Origin: Candidatus Babeliales bacterium
GTDB lineage: Bacteria; Babelota; Babeliae; Babelales; Vermiphilaceae
Direction of reading: 5' to 3'
NCBI GenBank assembly: GCA_020050795.1
Contig: JAGVKD010000021.1
Location: 62,001-126,000, forward strand
DNA length: 64,000 nt
Below, piece after piece: positions 26,045-33,914 of the stretch. The position numbers were made by a program, and so were the translations under genes. The notes under the pieces are model-generated. The model saw only the letters and a list, made by a program, of their open reading frames with translations. It was not told the DNA's origin and did no database searches. Positions within the stretch are counted from its first letter, which is position 1. Every line of letters begins with the position of its first letter.

Positions 26045-27136
26045 GTGACGTTCTGTCTGGATGGGGGAAAATTATGTCTAAAAACTTTTGCTCAATTCTG
26101 GGGCCGAAAATCCGTGAAGAAGCGCTTATTTCCACATAAAGCAGACGGACGTTTTTATACGTTTAAAGGTGAAAAGCCAGAATCTCTCATGCTGGCCACT
26201 ATTCCTGCTTTCATCCACTCGCTTTTCAATCGGCACGAACGTATGGCATGCCGTGTTAAGGAATGGGTTTCGCGCAACAAGCCTCTTCATTCAAGCATTG
26301 AGCCCGTTATTACCTGGATAGGACATGCTACCTTTTTGATTCAGTTGGGTGGATTGAATATTTTAACGGATCCTATTTTTGGTAGTCCTTCCTTTTTATA
26401 TCCCCGTGTTTTGCCGCCAGGCATTGAGATGCACGAGCTTCCGCCAATTGATTTGGTACTCCTATCGCACAATCATCCTGATCACATGGATTCATCAACT
26501 TTACTTGAGTTGAAAAAAAGAAACCCCAATATGAGCGTCTTGGTTCCTAAAGGGGATAAGGCTTGGTTTGATGCCCGCAGATTCGATAACGTGAAAGAAT
26601 GTATGTGGTGGGATCAAGAAATTATTCGGCGCGATGGTCTTGCAGTTGATGCAATTTTTCTTCCATCATGCCATTGGTCTCGCAGAGGCATATTTGATTT
26701 GAACAAATCGCTCTGGGGAAGTTGGATGATTCGTTCGCAGAATTATGTCGTCTACTTTGCGGGTGATACTGCCTATTACAAGCATTTCCGTGAAATTGGT
26801 GATGAATTTCCCAACATAAACACCGCGTTAATGCCGATTGGTCCTTGTGAGCCAGAAAATCATATGCTGCACTTGCACATCAATGCAGAGCAGGCGGGCG
26901 AAGGTTTTCTTGAATTAGGTGCTCAACATTTTATTCCAATGCATTGGGGAACTTTTGCATTTGGTCGAGATTTCTTTTCAATGCCAGTCGAACGGATTAA
27001 AACGTGGTGGCGTAACAATGACCATATTATTGGGCCTAAATTGTTGCATGTTGTCAAAGCTGGACAGGCTCTAGCGATGCGCACCTTTGAAGAGATTGGT
27101 CTTCCGCAGACAGTTCCTGCTCAAACACAACGTTAG
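26045..27136 (+). CDS. Metallo-beta-lactamase-fold hydrolase (NAPE-PLD / UlaG-like)
   Basis: Up to 363 residues. Metal ligands: HNHPDHMD (about 142-149), then FAGDTAYY and PMHWGTF. WIGHATFLIQ with ILTDPIFG is the typical strand start of this family. Relatives cleave phosphodiesters, including N-acyl-phosphatidylethanolamine, or lactones. The start is uncertain. The first in-frame codon is a GTG with no ribosome site. GTG at 26114 is an alternative. An ATG at 26074 with an excellent GGGGG site lies one frame away and would join this frame if the A5 tract at 26080-26084 had one base fewer. The stop abuts the next minus-strand gene. Confidence 0.85.
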   Translation: MTFCLDGGKLCLKTFAQFWGRKSVKKRLFPHKADGRFYTFKGEKPESLMLATIPAFIHSLFNRHERMACRVKEWVSRNKPLHSSIEPVITWIGHATFLIQLGGLNILTDPIFGSPSFLYPRVLPPGIEMHELPPIDLVLLSHNHPDHMDSSTLLELKKRNPNMSVLVPKGDKAWFDARRFDNVKECMWWDQEIIRRDGLAVDAIFLPSCHWSRRGIFDLNKSLWGSWMIRSQNYVVYFAGDTAYYKHFREIGDEFPNINTALMPIGPCEPENHMLHLHINAEQAGEGFLELGAQHFIPMHWGTFAFGRDFFSMPVERIKTWWRNNDHIIGPKLLHVVKAGQALAMRTFEEIGLPQTVPAQTQR

Positions 27137-27829
27137 TTATTTACGCAGTGCAGTAATGCAAATTATGCCATTGGACGTTTTGAGTGATATCTGCGGCATA
27201 ATGCGAGCTTCGCCATCTATATTTTCTCCATCATCTATTGTGTATGTTGCCGGTACAACGACGTTCTCTGCTTTTACCCATTTTTTTTTCTTTTGATCAT
27301 AATCGGGCATAAAAGTTTGCTTGCCATGTGCAATGATATTGCCACGTGGTGAGGTAAAATTAATATTCCCATTACTTGCGACATCGAGGTGGATGTTAGG
27401 TGGTATTGTGACAGTGCAATGATATGCCTCAACACCTGGATTTCGTTCTATTGTTATATTTCCTTCTTCATCTTGCCCATGGTTGAATGGCACGGTTCCA
27501 TTCAATGTGTAGATATATATGATTTGCACATTTGATTTTCTTTTTTTTTCTTTTTCCAACAAACGTGGGATGAGACCAGCTACCTTATTCAGGCGGGGCC
27601 AGTGTGCAAAACGAGAAGCGGTAGTAGATCCCGGTTCGGCTGCTTTCTCTGGAAGAACAGTAACGGTAATATTTTCCTTGAGGCCTTTAATTTCTAAATT
27701 CGATCCAGGTGGAATGAAGAAAGATTTAAATGTTCGCATGGATTCTCGTGTGCCAAAGTCGGATTGATCCATGGCCTGCGATGGGGCGGAGAAAATAATG
27801 CAGAGAAGAGTGAGTGTTTTTAGCTTCAT
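27137..27829 (-). CDS. Secreted beta-rich protein (adhesin-type DUF4097/GIN-like, tentative)
   Basis: 230 residues from the ATG, with GGGGATG upstream. Signal peptide 1-19 (ending APSQA). The C-terminal half has the parallel-strand rhythm of DUF4097/GIN-type beta-solenoids: VTIPPNIHLDVASNGNINF, then SPRGNI and ISLKTSNGIICI at the end. A Lys-rich segment (LLEKEKKRKSN) interrupts the middle. The similarity is by pattern only. It abuts the converging hydrolase gene with no gap. Confidence 0.65.
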   Translation of the reverse strand: MKLKTLTLLCIIFSAPSQAMDQSDFGTRESMRTFKSFFIPPGSNLEIKGLKENITVTVLPEKAAEPGSTTASRFAHWPRLNKVAGLIPRLLEKEKKRKSNVQIIYIYTLNGTVPFNHGQDEEGNITIERNPGVEAYHCTVTIPPNIHLDVASNGNINFTSPRGNIIAHGKQTFMPDYDQKKKKWVKAENVVVPATYTIDDGENIDGEARIMPQISLKTSNGIICITALRK

Positions 27830-27841
27830 CACATCCCCATG

Positions 27842-28870
27842 TTAGTGATTTATCTTTTTATTTTTCAGCTTGAGTACGTCCTTAAAGGTGAGAAACAGAA
27901 CAAGAATAATGAGCATGATAAGAAAGAATCGTGACATGACAGAGCTTAACATTGGCGGAATTGGTCCAAAGAGCGCGATAAATGTAAGCGCCACAATCTG
28001 TCCACCATCGAAGAATGGAATGGGAAGTAGATTAAAAAATCCGATATTAAGACTCAATATTGCGAGCATTAAAAAGAAAAAACTCACACCATATGAAAGA
28101 CTTTTTCCTGCAATAGTAATAATGCCAACTGGCCCAACAATGCCTGACGAATTACCTTCTTCCTGAAAGAGTTTTTTCAAAGTTTGTTGAATGTTTTGTG
28201 TGTTCTCTTTTATGCCCTTCACGCCGCCGTGTAGCACTTCTTTTTTTGATCTAGGCTTTATTTGTTTTGTACCAAACAGCACACCGATCCACCCGCTATT
28301 GGTGCCTAACGTTGGATGATCCATGGTGGGTGTGATTGTGATCTCTATTGTTTTACCATGACGATCAACAACCATGTCTAATTGTTTGCCGGGAGAATCT
28401 AAAATGATTTGCAATAATTTCTTGGGATCATCTTTGACGGATTCACCGTTCAAGGACAGGACGGTATCACCCACGTGCAAGCCCGCTTTTGTTGCAGGAG
28501 AATGTTCAACAATAGAATCTATAGTGGTGGTAGCTTCATAGCGACCACGAGCAGACAAGAATAAAAAAACAAGGAAGGCGAACAAAAAATTAAATGCGAT
28601 GCCAGCAAGCATAATAATAAGTTGATGAAGATATGGCTGTGCAGCAAGATCGGTTGTCGACAATGCAACATAGCCGCCAAGAGGAAGTGCTGCTATTTGG
28701 AAAATTGTTTGACCAATTTTGTGTTGTAAAAGTGCTGGCCCAAAGCCAATTGAAAAGACAGGTGTGCCAACGCCGAATGCTTTGCATGCTACAAAATGAC
28801 CAAGTTCATGAACGAGAATAACAAGACTTAATCCAGCAAGGCCAACAATAATTTGAATACTTTTTCTCAT
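27842..28870 (-). CDS. rseP: Site-2 protease RseP (M50 family, PDZ domain)
   Basis: Intramembrane zinc metalloprotease that cleaves membrane-spanning anti-sigma factors or leftover signal peptides. 342 residues from the ATG with AGGGGC upstream; an upstream in-frame start adds 18 residues and is less likely. Zinc motif HELGH at 21-25 in the first membrane helix, a PDZ domain (about 105-185, with AGLHVGDTVLSLNGESV), and the second metal-ligand motif NLLPIPFFDGG near the C-terminus. The overall plan is complete, with one PDZ domain where enteric RseP has two. Confidence 0.92.
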   Translation of the reverse strand: MRKSIQIIVGLAGLSLVILVHELGHFVACKAFGVGTPVFSIGFGPALLQHKIGQTIFQIAALPLGGYVALSTTDLAAQPYLHQLIIMLAGIAFNFLFAFLVFLFLSARGRYEATTTIDSIVEHSPATKAGLHVGDTVLSLNGESVKDDPKKLLQIILDSPGKQLDMVVDRHGKTIEITITPTMDHPTLGTNSGWIGVLFGTKQIKPRSKKEVLHGGVKGIKENTQNIQQTLKKLFQEEGNSSGIVGPVGIITIAGKSLSYGVSFFFLMLAILSLNIGFFNLLPIPFFDGGQIVALTFIALFGPIPPMLSSVMSRFFLIMLIILVLFLTFKDVLKLKNKKINH

Positions 28871-28940
28871 AACAAAGTGCCCCTTTCGCAGCAAACGATA
28901 CCACGCTCGGTTTCCATAGGGCAACAGAAAGAAAAAAGTA

Positions 28941-29849
28941 TTAGTAGAAGTTTTTAGTCAAATAGGCACGGCCAGAATCGCCAAAGATCATGACAGCAAG
29001 ATCACCTTCTTTGAGCCGAGGAAGGTATGCTTGCACTGCATATGCAACTGCTCCACTGCTCAACCCAACAAGGAGCCCGTGCTTTCGCGCAAGCGTTTTG
29101 AGCATTGGTAGCGCATCATCATCAGCCACTTCTAGGACTTCATCGATGACTGAATAGTTCATGACGGGTGAATCAAAATCAATTCCCATACCTTCAATTT
29201 TGTATGGCTTTGGATGGCCACCTGTTGCACGGTATGAGTTATTGGAGTCAACAGCAAAAACTTTGATATTGGGATTCTTTTCTTTCAGATAGCGCCCTAC
29301 ACCGCTTACCGTTCCTCCGGTTCCCGCTACGGCAAAGAAATGAGTGATTTTTCCCTCAGTTTGTTTCCAGAGTTCAGTCCCCAAAGAGTGATAGTGGGCA
29401 TCCGCATTTTCGGTATTAAAATACTGATTTGGCATAAAGGAGTTTGGAGTTTCTTTATGAATTCTGATGGCTTGGCTGTGGTAACTTCGGGGGTCTTCAA
29501 GAAAAGGCACCGCCGGGCACATGACTGTTGTTGCGCCATAGGCCTGAATGGTTCGGAGCTTTTCTTCGCTTATTTTTTCGGAAACAGTAATGATGACCTT
29601 ATATCCCTTGACTGCGCCAATCATTGCTGTGGTTATACCCTGATTTCCGGAAGAGGCATCAACCAATGTGCCGCCCGGTTTGAGTTCGCCACGCTTTTCT
29701 GCTTGTTCAATCATATAGTGTGCAGATCGATCTTTTACGCTGCCGCCTGGGTTGAGATATTCAGGTTTGGCACATATGATTGCGGGTGAATCAAAGTCTA
29801 TGGTGATGAGAGGGGTGTTTCCGATAGCGTCTAGCAAAGTTGTATACAT
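28941..29849 (-). CDS. Cysteine synthase family PLP enzyme
   Basis: 302 residues, fold-type II pyridoxal-phosphate enzyme. NPGGSVKDR holds the PLP lysine. The substrate loop is SSGNQG (TSGNTG in classical CysK). GTGGTVSGVGRYLKE is the phosphate-binding loop. The C-terminal end reads GDSGRAYLTK. O-acetylserine sulfhydrylase and cystathionine beta-synthase share this architecture and cannot be separated here with certainty. A good GGAG site precedes the ATG. The gene lies 70 bases upstream of rseP on the same strand. Confidence 0.87.
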   Translation of the reverse strand: MYTTLLDAIGNTPLITIDFDSPAIICAKPEYLNPGGSVKDRSAHYMIEQAEKRGELKPGGTLVDASSGNQGITTAMIGAVKGYKVIITVSEKISEEKLRTIQAYGATTVMCPAVPFLEDPRSYHSQAIRIHKETPNSFMPNQYFNTENADAHYHSLGTELWKQTEGKITHFFAVAGTGGTVSGVGRYLKEKNPNIKVFAVDSNNSYRATGGHPKPYKIEGMGIDFDSPVMNYSVIDEVLEVADDDALPMLKTLARKHGLLVGLSSGAVAYAVQAYLPRLKEGDLAVMIFGDSGRAYLTKNFY

Positions 29850-29953
29850 CTAAAATCTCCAATAGGACCATTCAGTAGCTCTTTAGGTCGTCAACGGGTT
29901 CACTATAACGCAATGGGATTGATCTGTCACGACTTTATTGTGATATTTTCTAT

Positions 29954-29999
29954 TTGACAAATTGAATGATTTTGACAGACTCAGAATAAGGGCTATTCT
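29954..29999 (+). promoter_or_regulatory. Promoter with two TTGACA boxes
   Basis: TTGACA occurs at 29954-29959 and 29972-29977. The second is 16 bases from TATTCT (29994-29999). Transcription would start close to the next gene, leaving a very short leader. Confidence 0.65.
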
Positions 30000-30027
30000 C
30001 GAGAGATAAATGGGGATAATTAGGGTT

Positions 30028-30774
30028 ATGTTGCGTTCACGTCTTGTTAGATTTTCAATTTTTTTTACTTTCTTCTTTGTGCTTACCAGTGCTTTCGATG
30101 GAGTGATCCATTCGGCAGTGCGTAAGAAGCCAGCGGTTTTTTTTGGTGAACAGCTCTATTTGAGCCATGTCACTGGGCGCACTTTTGCGTACTCGCAGGT
30201 TTTTCATGTGAAAAGCAGGGCTGAAGTTCCTAATAAAGAAGATTGGAGCTGCGGTTTGCATGCTCTTTATAATATGTGTCTGATTGAACGCAAGCTCGGG
30301 GTATCGATTATTCCAGATGAAAAATTCATTCGAATATGCCGCAATAATGTGCTTGATCCAGTAAGTTATTCTACGTCTCGTGAGCTTCTTACGATTAGCA
30401 AAGCACTCGATCTATCACCGACATACTTTTTGGCAGACAATAATTGGTTTATTGAGCCACGTTTTGTAAAGGGTGATTGCCCAACAACACGTGTTCCTTT
30501 GATAGTACGTTTTGGAGATGCTTATTATTCAGCTCCAATTTGGAAGAATATTAATGACCATCTTGCTCAGCCAGGCCCTCAATGTGTGCACTTTGCATGC
30601 AACTTTAGATTTGGTCCAGAGCCGCATACGCTTCTCATGACAGTCGTAAAGACTGGTGATAATTATCGAGAACTATACATCTTCGATAATATCAATGAGG
30701 GTGAGTCGCGAAAGACTCAAATAGCTATGCGTGCCTATGCGAGCTATATTTGTCAGAAAACGCTTATTCCCTAA
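30028..30774 (+). CDS. Exported cysteine-protease-like protein (candidate)
   Basis: 248 residues from the ATG at 30028, chosen because the promoter would start the mRNA only a few bases before the alternative ATG at 30010. An N-terminal signal or anchor (about 8-25, FSIFFTFFFVLTSAF) precedes a domain with the order expected of papain-like folds. A Cys opens a helix (DWSCGLHALYNM, Cys75), a His starts a strand (PHTLLMTVVK, His200), and an acidic/amide pair ends the next strand (IFDNIN, Asp220/Asn221). The fold recalls deubiquitinase-like or C39-like peptidases. No family is assigned. It converges on a glycosyltransferase gene, overlapping it by four bases. Confidence 0.6.
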   Translation: MLRSRLVRFSIFFTFFFVLTSAFDGVIHSAVRKKPAVFFGEQLYLSHVTGRTFAYSQVFHVKSRAEVPNKEDWSCGLHALYNMCLIERKLGVSIIPDEKFIRICRNNVLDPVSYSTSRELLTISKALDLSPTYFLADNNWFIEPRFVKGDCPTTRVPLIVRFGDAYYSAPIWKNINDHLAQPGPQCVHFACNFRFGPEPHTLLMTVVKTGDNYRELYIFDNINEGESRKTQIAMRAYASYICQKTLIP

Positions 30775-31916
30775 ACCTTTCTATACAAATTCTGATGGGA
30801 TCGTACCATAGATTCTGTTTTAAAATCTTCTAGATTTTCAAGGTGAGTGCGCAAGTAATTGCGCACTTCTTTATTTTGCGCAACCAGTAACATTTTATCG
30901 GTAAGACCGGTAACATCTTTTTGGGGTACCAAAAAGCCATTACTGCCGTGCATAATCACATCATGAATCCCGCCGGTATTATATGCAATCACAGGTAGGC
31001 CCATAAGGCGTGCTTCCACAACTGAGCATGGCAATCCTTCCCACAAAGAACTGAGCATGAATGTATCCCAATGTGCCATGATTGGACCCACTTTGTCCTG
31101 CCATCCATGCAGTATTATGGCTGTGTCCAATTCATAATAATTGATCCATTCTTCTATAGCTATTCGCTGTTCTCCATCACCAATTATTTCAAGACGAGCA
31201 TGTGAAACCTGAGCATAGACATCTTTGAAGGCATTCAACAAATCGAAAAGATTTTTTTGTGGTTTAAAACATGAGATGGTACCAAAAACAAATGGCGCAT
31301 CTTCTTCTCTTTCAAATGCGATTGCTTTGGCAGGTTTATAAAATTGATGCCAATCGACAGCCGCCCGAATGATGGAATGCTTTTTGCCAAATCGCGGGAA
31401 GAGACGAATGCCCGCCTTTACATCAGCTGAGGAAACACATACAAAGTGTGTAGTAATAAAGCTGGTGAATAATTCAACAAGATAGATCGCCCACCACACT
31501 AAACGCCGTTGATGATTATGAAACGCATATCCATGAATTGTGTGAATGCGGGTTTTGATACCCACAAAAAAAGCGGCCCATCGTCCAATAATGCCTGCTT
31601 TTGTACTGTGAGTGTGGACAATCGTGTTTGGATGCTTATTTTTTATTTTTCGTAATTCGCGGGTTAATTGAATAAAGTTTTTTATTTCAAGCCATACTTG
31701 CTTTAATGAGACTGAGTGCTTGAATGAACCCAGCAGTAGGACTTGGGGATTGTGGGCAACTTTATCTTTTAAAATGCCTTCATTGCCAGAGATAAGATAC
31801 GTATCAATATTTTGTTTTTGTAATCCTTCAAATAAAGAGAGGCACACCTTCTGTGCGCCTCCAAGTTCCAATTTGGTGATTATATAAACAACATGCAAAT
31901 CTTTTGTGTGCTTCAT
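30771..31916 (-). CDS. Glycosyltransferase family 4 (GT-B)
   Basis: 381 residues. The N-terminal loop VVYIITKLELGGAQKVCL is the GT4 glycine-rich region. The C-terminal domain has EGLPCSVVEARLMGLPVIA, the E-x7-E donor segment, after FGTISCFKPQKNLFDLL. Related in plan to the GT4 gene at 24.8 kb but clearly a separate enzyme. Likely a surface-glycan or LPS-type sugar transferase. It is the last gene after the Fo genes of the ATP synthase on the same strand, with a 20-base gap. Confidence 0.88.
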   Translation of the reverse strand: MKHTKDLHVVYIITKLELGGAQKVCLSLFEGLQKQNIDTYLISGNEGILKDKVAHNPQVLLLGSFKHSVSLKQVWLEIKNFIQLTRELRKIKNKHPNTIVHTHSTKAGIIGRWAAFFVGIKTRIHTIHGYAFHNHQRRLVWWAIYLVELFTSFITTHFVCVSSADVKAGIRLFPRFGKKHSIIRAAVDWHQFYKPAKAIAFEREEDAPFVFGTISCFKPQKNLFDLLNAFKDVYAQVSHARLEIIGDGEQRIAIEEWINYYELDTAIILHGWQDKVGPIMAHWDTFMLSSLWEGLPCSVVEARLMGLPVIAYNTGGIHDVIMHGSNGFLVPQKDVTGLTDKMLLVAQNKEVRNYLRTHLENLEDFKTESMVRSHQNLYRKV

Positions 31917-31935
31917 AATACTCTACCGTATATTT

Positions 31936-32901
31936 TTACCGTAAAAATACAAGTGCAAAGGATATCGTAATCGGGTAAATGGCGCTTGTTTCAATGAGCC
32001 CTTGAGCAAACATACTTGTTCGTGCAAGAAGCGAGTTAATTTCTGGTGTGTGTGCTATGCGAGTGCAGGCGGCAGCGGCAGTACGTCCAGAGCTGATTCC
32101 TGCACCGATTGTGCCAAATCCAGCGCAAAGACCTGCAGCCATAAGTTCAATACCATCAATCAGATTTTCTTCTGCGATTGATGGGACCACGAACAAGAGC
32201 AAAATGCTCACAACAAGTGCAAAAATAATTGGGGTTTCAATAATTGCTTGGCTAATTAAGGTGAAAGAAAGAATCTTGTCATATGCCCGCCTGTTAATTC
32301 CCAATCCTCGGCATGCAGAGCGTGCAAATAAGCCGAGTCCAATTGCAGGGCCAACACTTCCTAATCCAATACTGATTCCACTTGCGATGAGTCGCAAACA
32401 ATCGCGCATGGTGGTGACATCTTGTGCTTGAGCACTAATGGCGAGAGAAATAATAAAACCAAAAATGATTGGTGTTTGAATCAGCGAAAGCGTGAGAACC
32501 ATGAAGCGTAATATTTTTTGCGTGAAAAAAGGTTGTCGTGCCACGGCAAAGCAGGCTGCACCAGCCGGAAGCGAAGAAACAAGTCCTAGAACGAAGCCAG
32601 GAATACTTATTGCGGCTGCGATGCCAATAGTTGAGAGGCTTGCGTAATATGAGAGAGGGGTATCCCAGTTGTTATATAAAATTAACATAGAAACGAATGC
32701 TCCCATGACGGCAGCAGTTTCTATTAATGCCATGCCAAAAATGGCAACTCTAACAATATCATTTTTTGCGCTTGGTTGACGATTAATCGCATCGAGTGCA
32801 GCGGTGCTTGTCCAACCTTGTCCAATACCGACACCAACAGCAGGAATGCCAACAGCGAAAGCGACAGTAATATAGTGAGCGAGTCCTGTTATTTCGGTCA
32901 T
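31936..32901 (-). CDS. atpE: ATP synthase c subunit, four fused hairpins (8 TM helices)
   Basis: Rotor subunit of the Fo motor. A normal c subunit is about 80 residues with two helices; this one is 321 residues with four c-hairpins in a row. Each is recognisable by a Gly/Ala-rich first helix, a polar loop (RQP in hairpins 1 and 2) and a second helix with the ion-site motif. The ion-site residues are Glu61, Gln142, Glu222 and Glu304, spaced 81, 80 and 82 residues, each followed by Thr. The second hairpin thus lacks the carboxylate. It lies 14 bases downstream of atpB. No separate small c gene is in the window. Confidence 0.93.
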   Translation of the reverse strand: MTEITGLAHYITVAFAVGIPAVGVGIGQGWTSTAALDAINRQPSAKNDIVRVAIFGMALIETAAVMGAFVSMLILYNNWDTPLSYYASLSTIGIAAAISIPGFVLGLVSSLPAGAACFAVARQPFFTQKILRFMVLTLSLIQTPIIFGFIISLAISAQAQDVTTMRDCLRLIASGISIGLGSVGPAIGLGLFARSACRGLGINRRAYDKILSFTLISQAIIETPIIFALVVSILLLFVVPSIAEENLIDGIELMAAGLCAGFGTIGAGISSGRTAAAACTRIAHTPEINSLLARTSMFAQGLIETSAIYPITISFALVFLR

Positions 32902-32915
32902 ATATTTTTTCTAAT

Positions 32916-33647
32916 TTAGTGACCACCTTCACCTTGCACTGCAAGGGATAGGTAGGTCAAGGTGAGCATAGTGAAAACGAAGGCTTGTAAGAATCCTTCG
33001 AATAAACCAAAAAACACCACAATGATTAAATTAATTCCAGAAAGTACTCCAACCAATTCAAGCAATAAAGAACCTGAAATAAAGCCTGTCCACAATTTTG
33101 AAATTATGGCACCACCAAAAATATTGCCAAACAAACGGAATGAAATTGATATTACCGATGCAAGTTTACCAACTAGATTGAGTGGCATCATAATGAAAAA
33201 AGGTGAAAAGTAACTTTTTATATAGGCCCAGAGACCTTCAGCTTTTATTCCCGCAATTTGCGTATAGATAAACGCAATAATGCCGAGAGATAATGTTGTA
33301 TTCAAATCAGTTGTGGGTTCTTCGGCCCAAGGAATGATGGATATAATATTACAGAGCAAAATAAAGACAAAAATGCTTGCGATAAAACAAAAATGCGTCA
33401 TAGAAAAACTGGTAAATGATTGATTATAAAGATCGAGAAAAAAACGAGTGAATGAAAGATATATATAGCGAATAATGCCATTTCGTTCGAGTGCCCAGCG
33501 AGTTGATAGGGCAAGCAATAGTATTATTCCTAGAACGATCCATGTGTTGATGACCGTATGAGCACTAATGTTAAAAAAAGGATGTTGTGAATTGAACAGG
33601 TATCCTACTGACCACTGTTTATCGGTGATGAGTTCTAGTCCGTTCAT
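32916..33647 (-). CDS. atpB: ATP synthase a subunit
   Basis: Stator subunit that carries the two ion half-channels of Fo. 243 residues. EPTTDLNTTLSLG after the first half, and SISFRLFGNIFGG with the essential Arg (Arg171) facing the c-ring, are both intact. The C-terminal helix FEGFLQAFVFTMLTLTYLS matches the family. It overlaps the upstream small membrane protein gene by 29 bases and is followed by the fused c gene. The a subunit therefore belongs to a normal F-type layout despite the odd rotor. Confidence 0.95.
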   Translation of the reverse strand: MNGLELITDKQWSVGYLFNSQHPFFNISAHTVINTWIVLGIILLLALSTRWALERNGIIRYIYLSFTRFFLDLYNQSFTSFSMTHFCFIASIFVFILLCNIISIIPWAEEPTTDLNTTLSLGIIAFIYTQIAGIKAEGLWAYIKSYFSPFFIMMPLNLVGKLASVISISFRLFGNIFGGAIISKLWTGFISGSLLLELVGVLSGINLIIVVFFGLFEGFLQAFVFTMLTLTYLSLAVQGEGGH

Positions 33648-33912
33648 GCCGTATAACCTTCATGCTCATTATGACAAGCCAAAACGCTATTAAAAAAGGA
33701 GATACGATCAGTATAGAACTGATCTTTGGCATCCGCAACAGATAGCGGAAAAGGAGCGCAAGTGTTGCAATTCGCACAATAAAAAACAGGAGAGATTGCA
33801 GCTGGGCTGACATTTTTGAATTGGGAGAAGAAAAAATACTCCCTTGCTGTGACACAAAGGAGTATCCGTATATAATTCCAGCAACAGCGCTAATGATGAT
33901 TTGTTGTATCAT
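33619..33912 (-). CDS. Small membrane protein, AtpI-like by position
   Basis: 97 residues from the ATG two bases after the folC stop. About three hydrophobic segments and a basic C-terminal tail (RHERTRTHHR). It sits directly upstream of atpB and overlaps it, which is where AtpI (a chaperone-like factor for c-ring assembly) is found in many bacteria. No sequence motif proves this. Confidence 0.6.
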   Translation of the reverse strand: MIQQIIISAVAGIIYGYSFVSQQGSIFSSPNSKMSAQLQSLLFFIVRIATLALLFRYLLRMPKISSILIVSPFLIAFWLVIMSMKVIRHERTRTHHR

Positions 33913-33914
33913 GA

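Noticed and set aside
26074-26142. 22-codon frame starting at a perfect ribosome site
   Set aside because: Not a convincing leader peptide; more likely the displaced start of the metallo-hydrolase, as reported.
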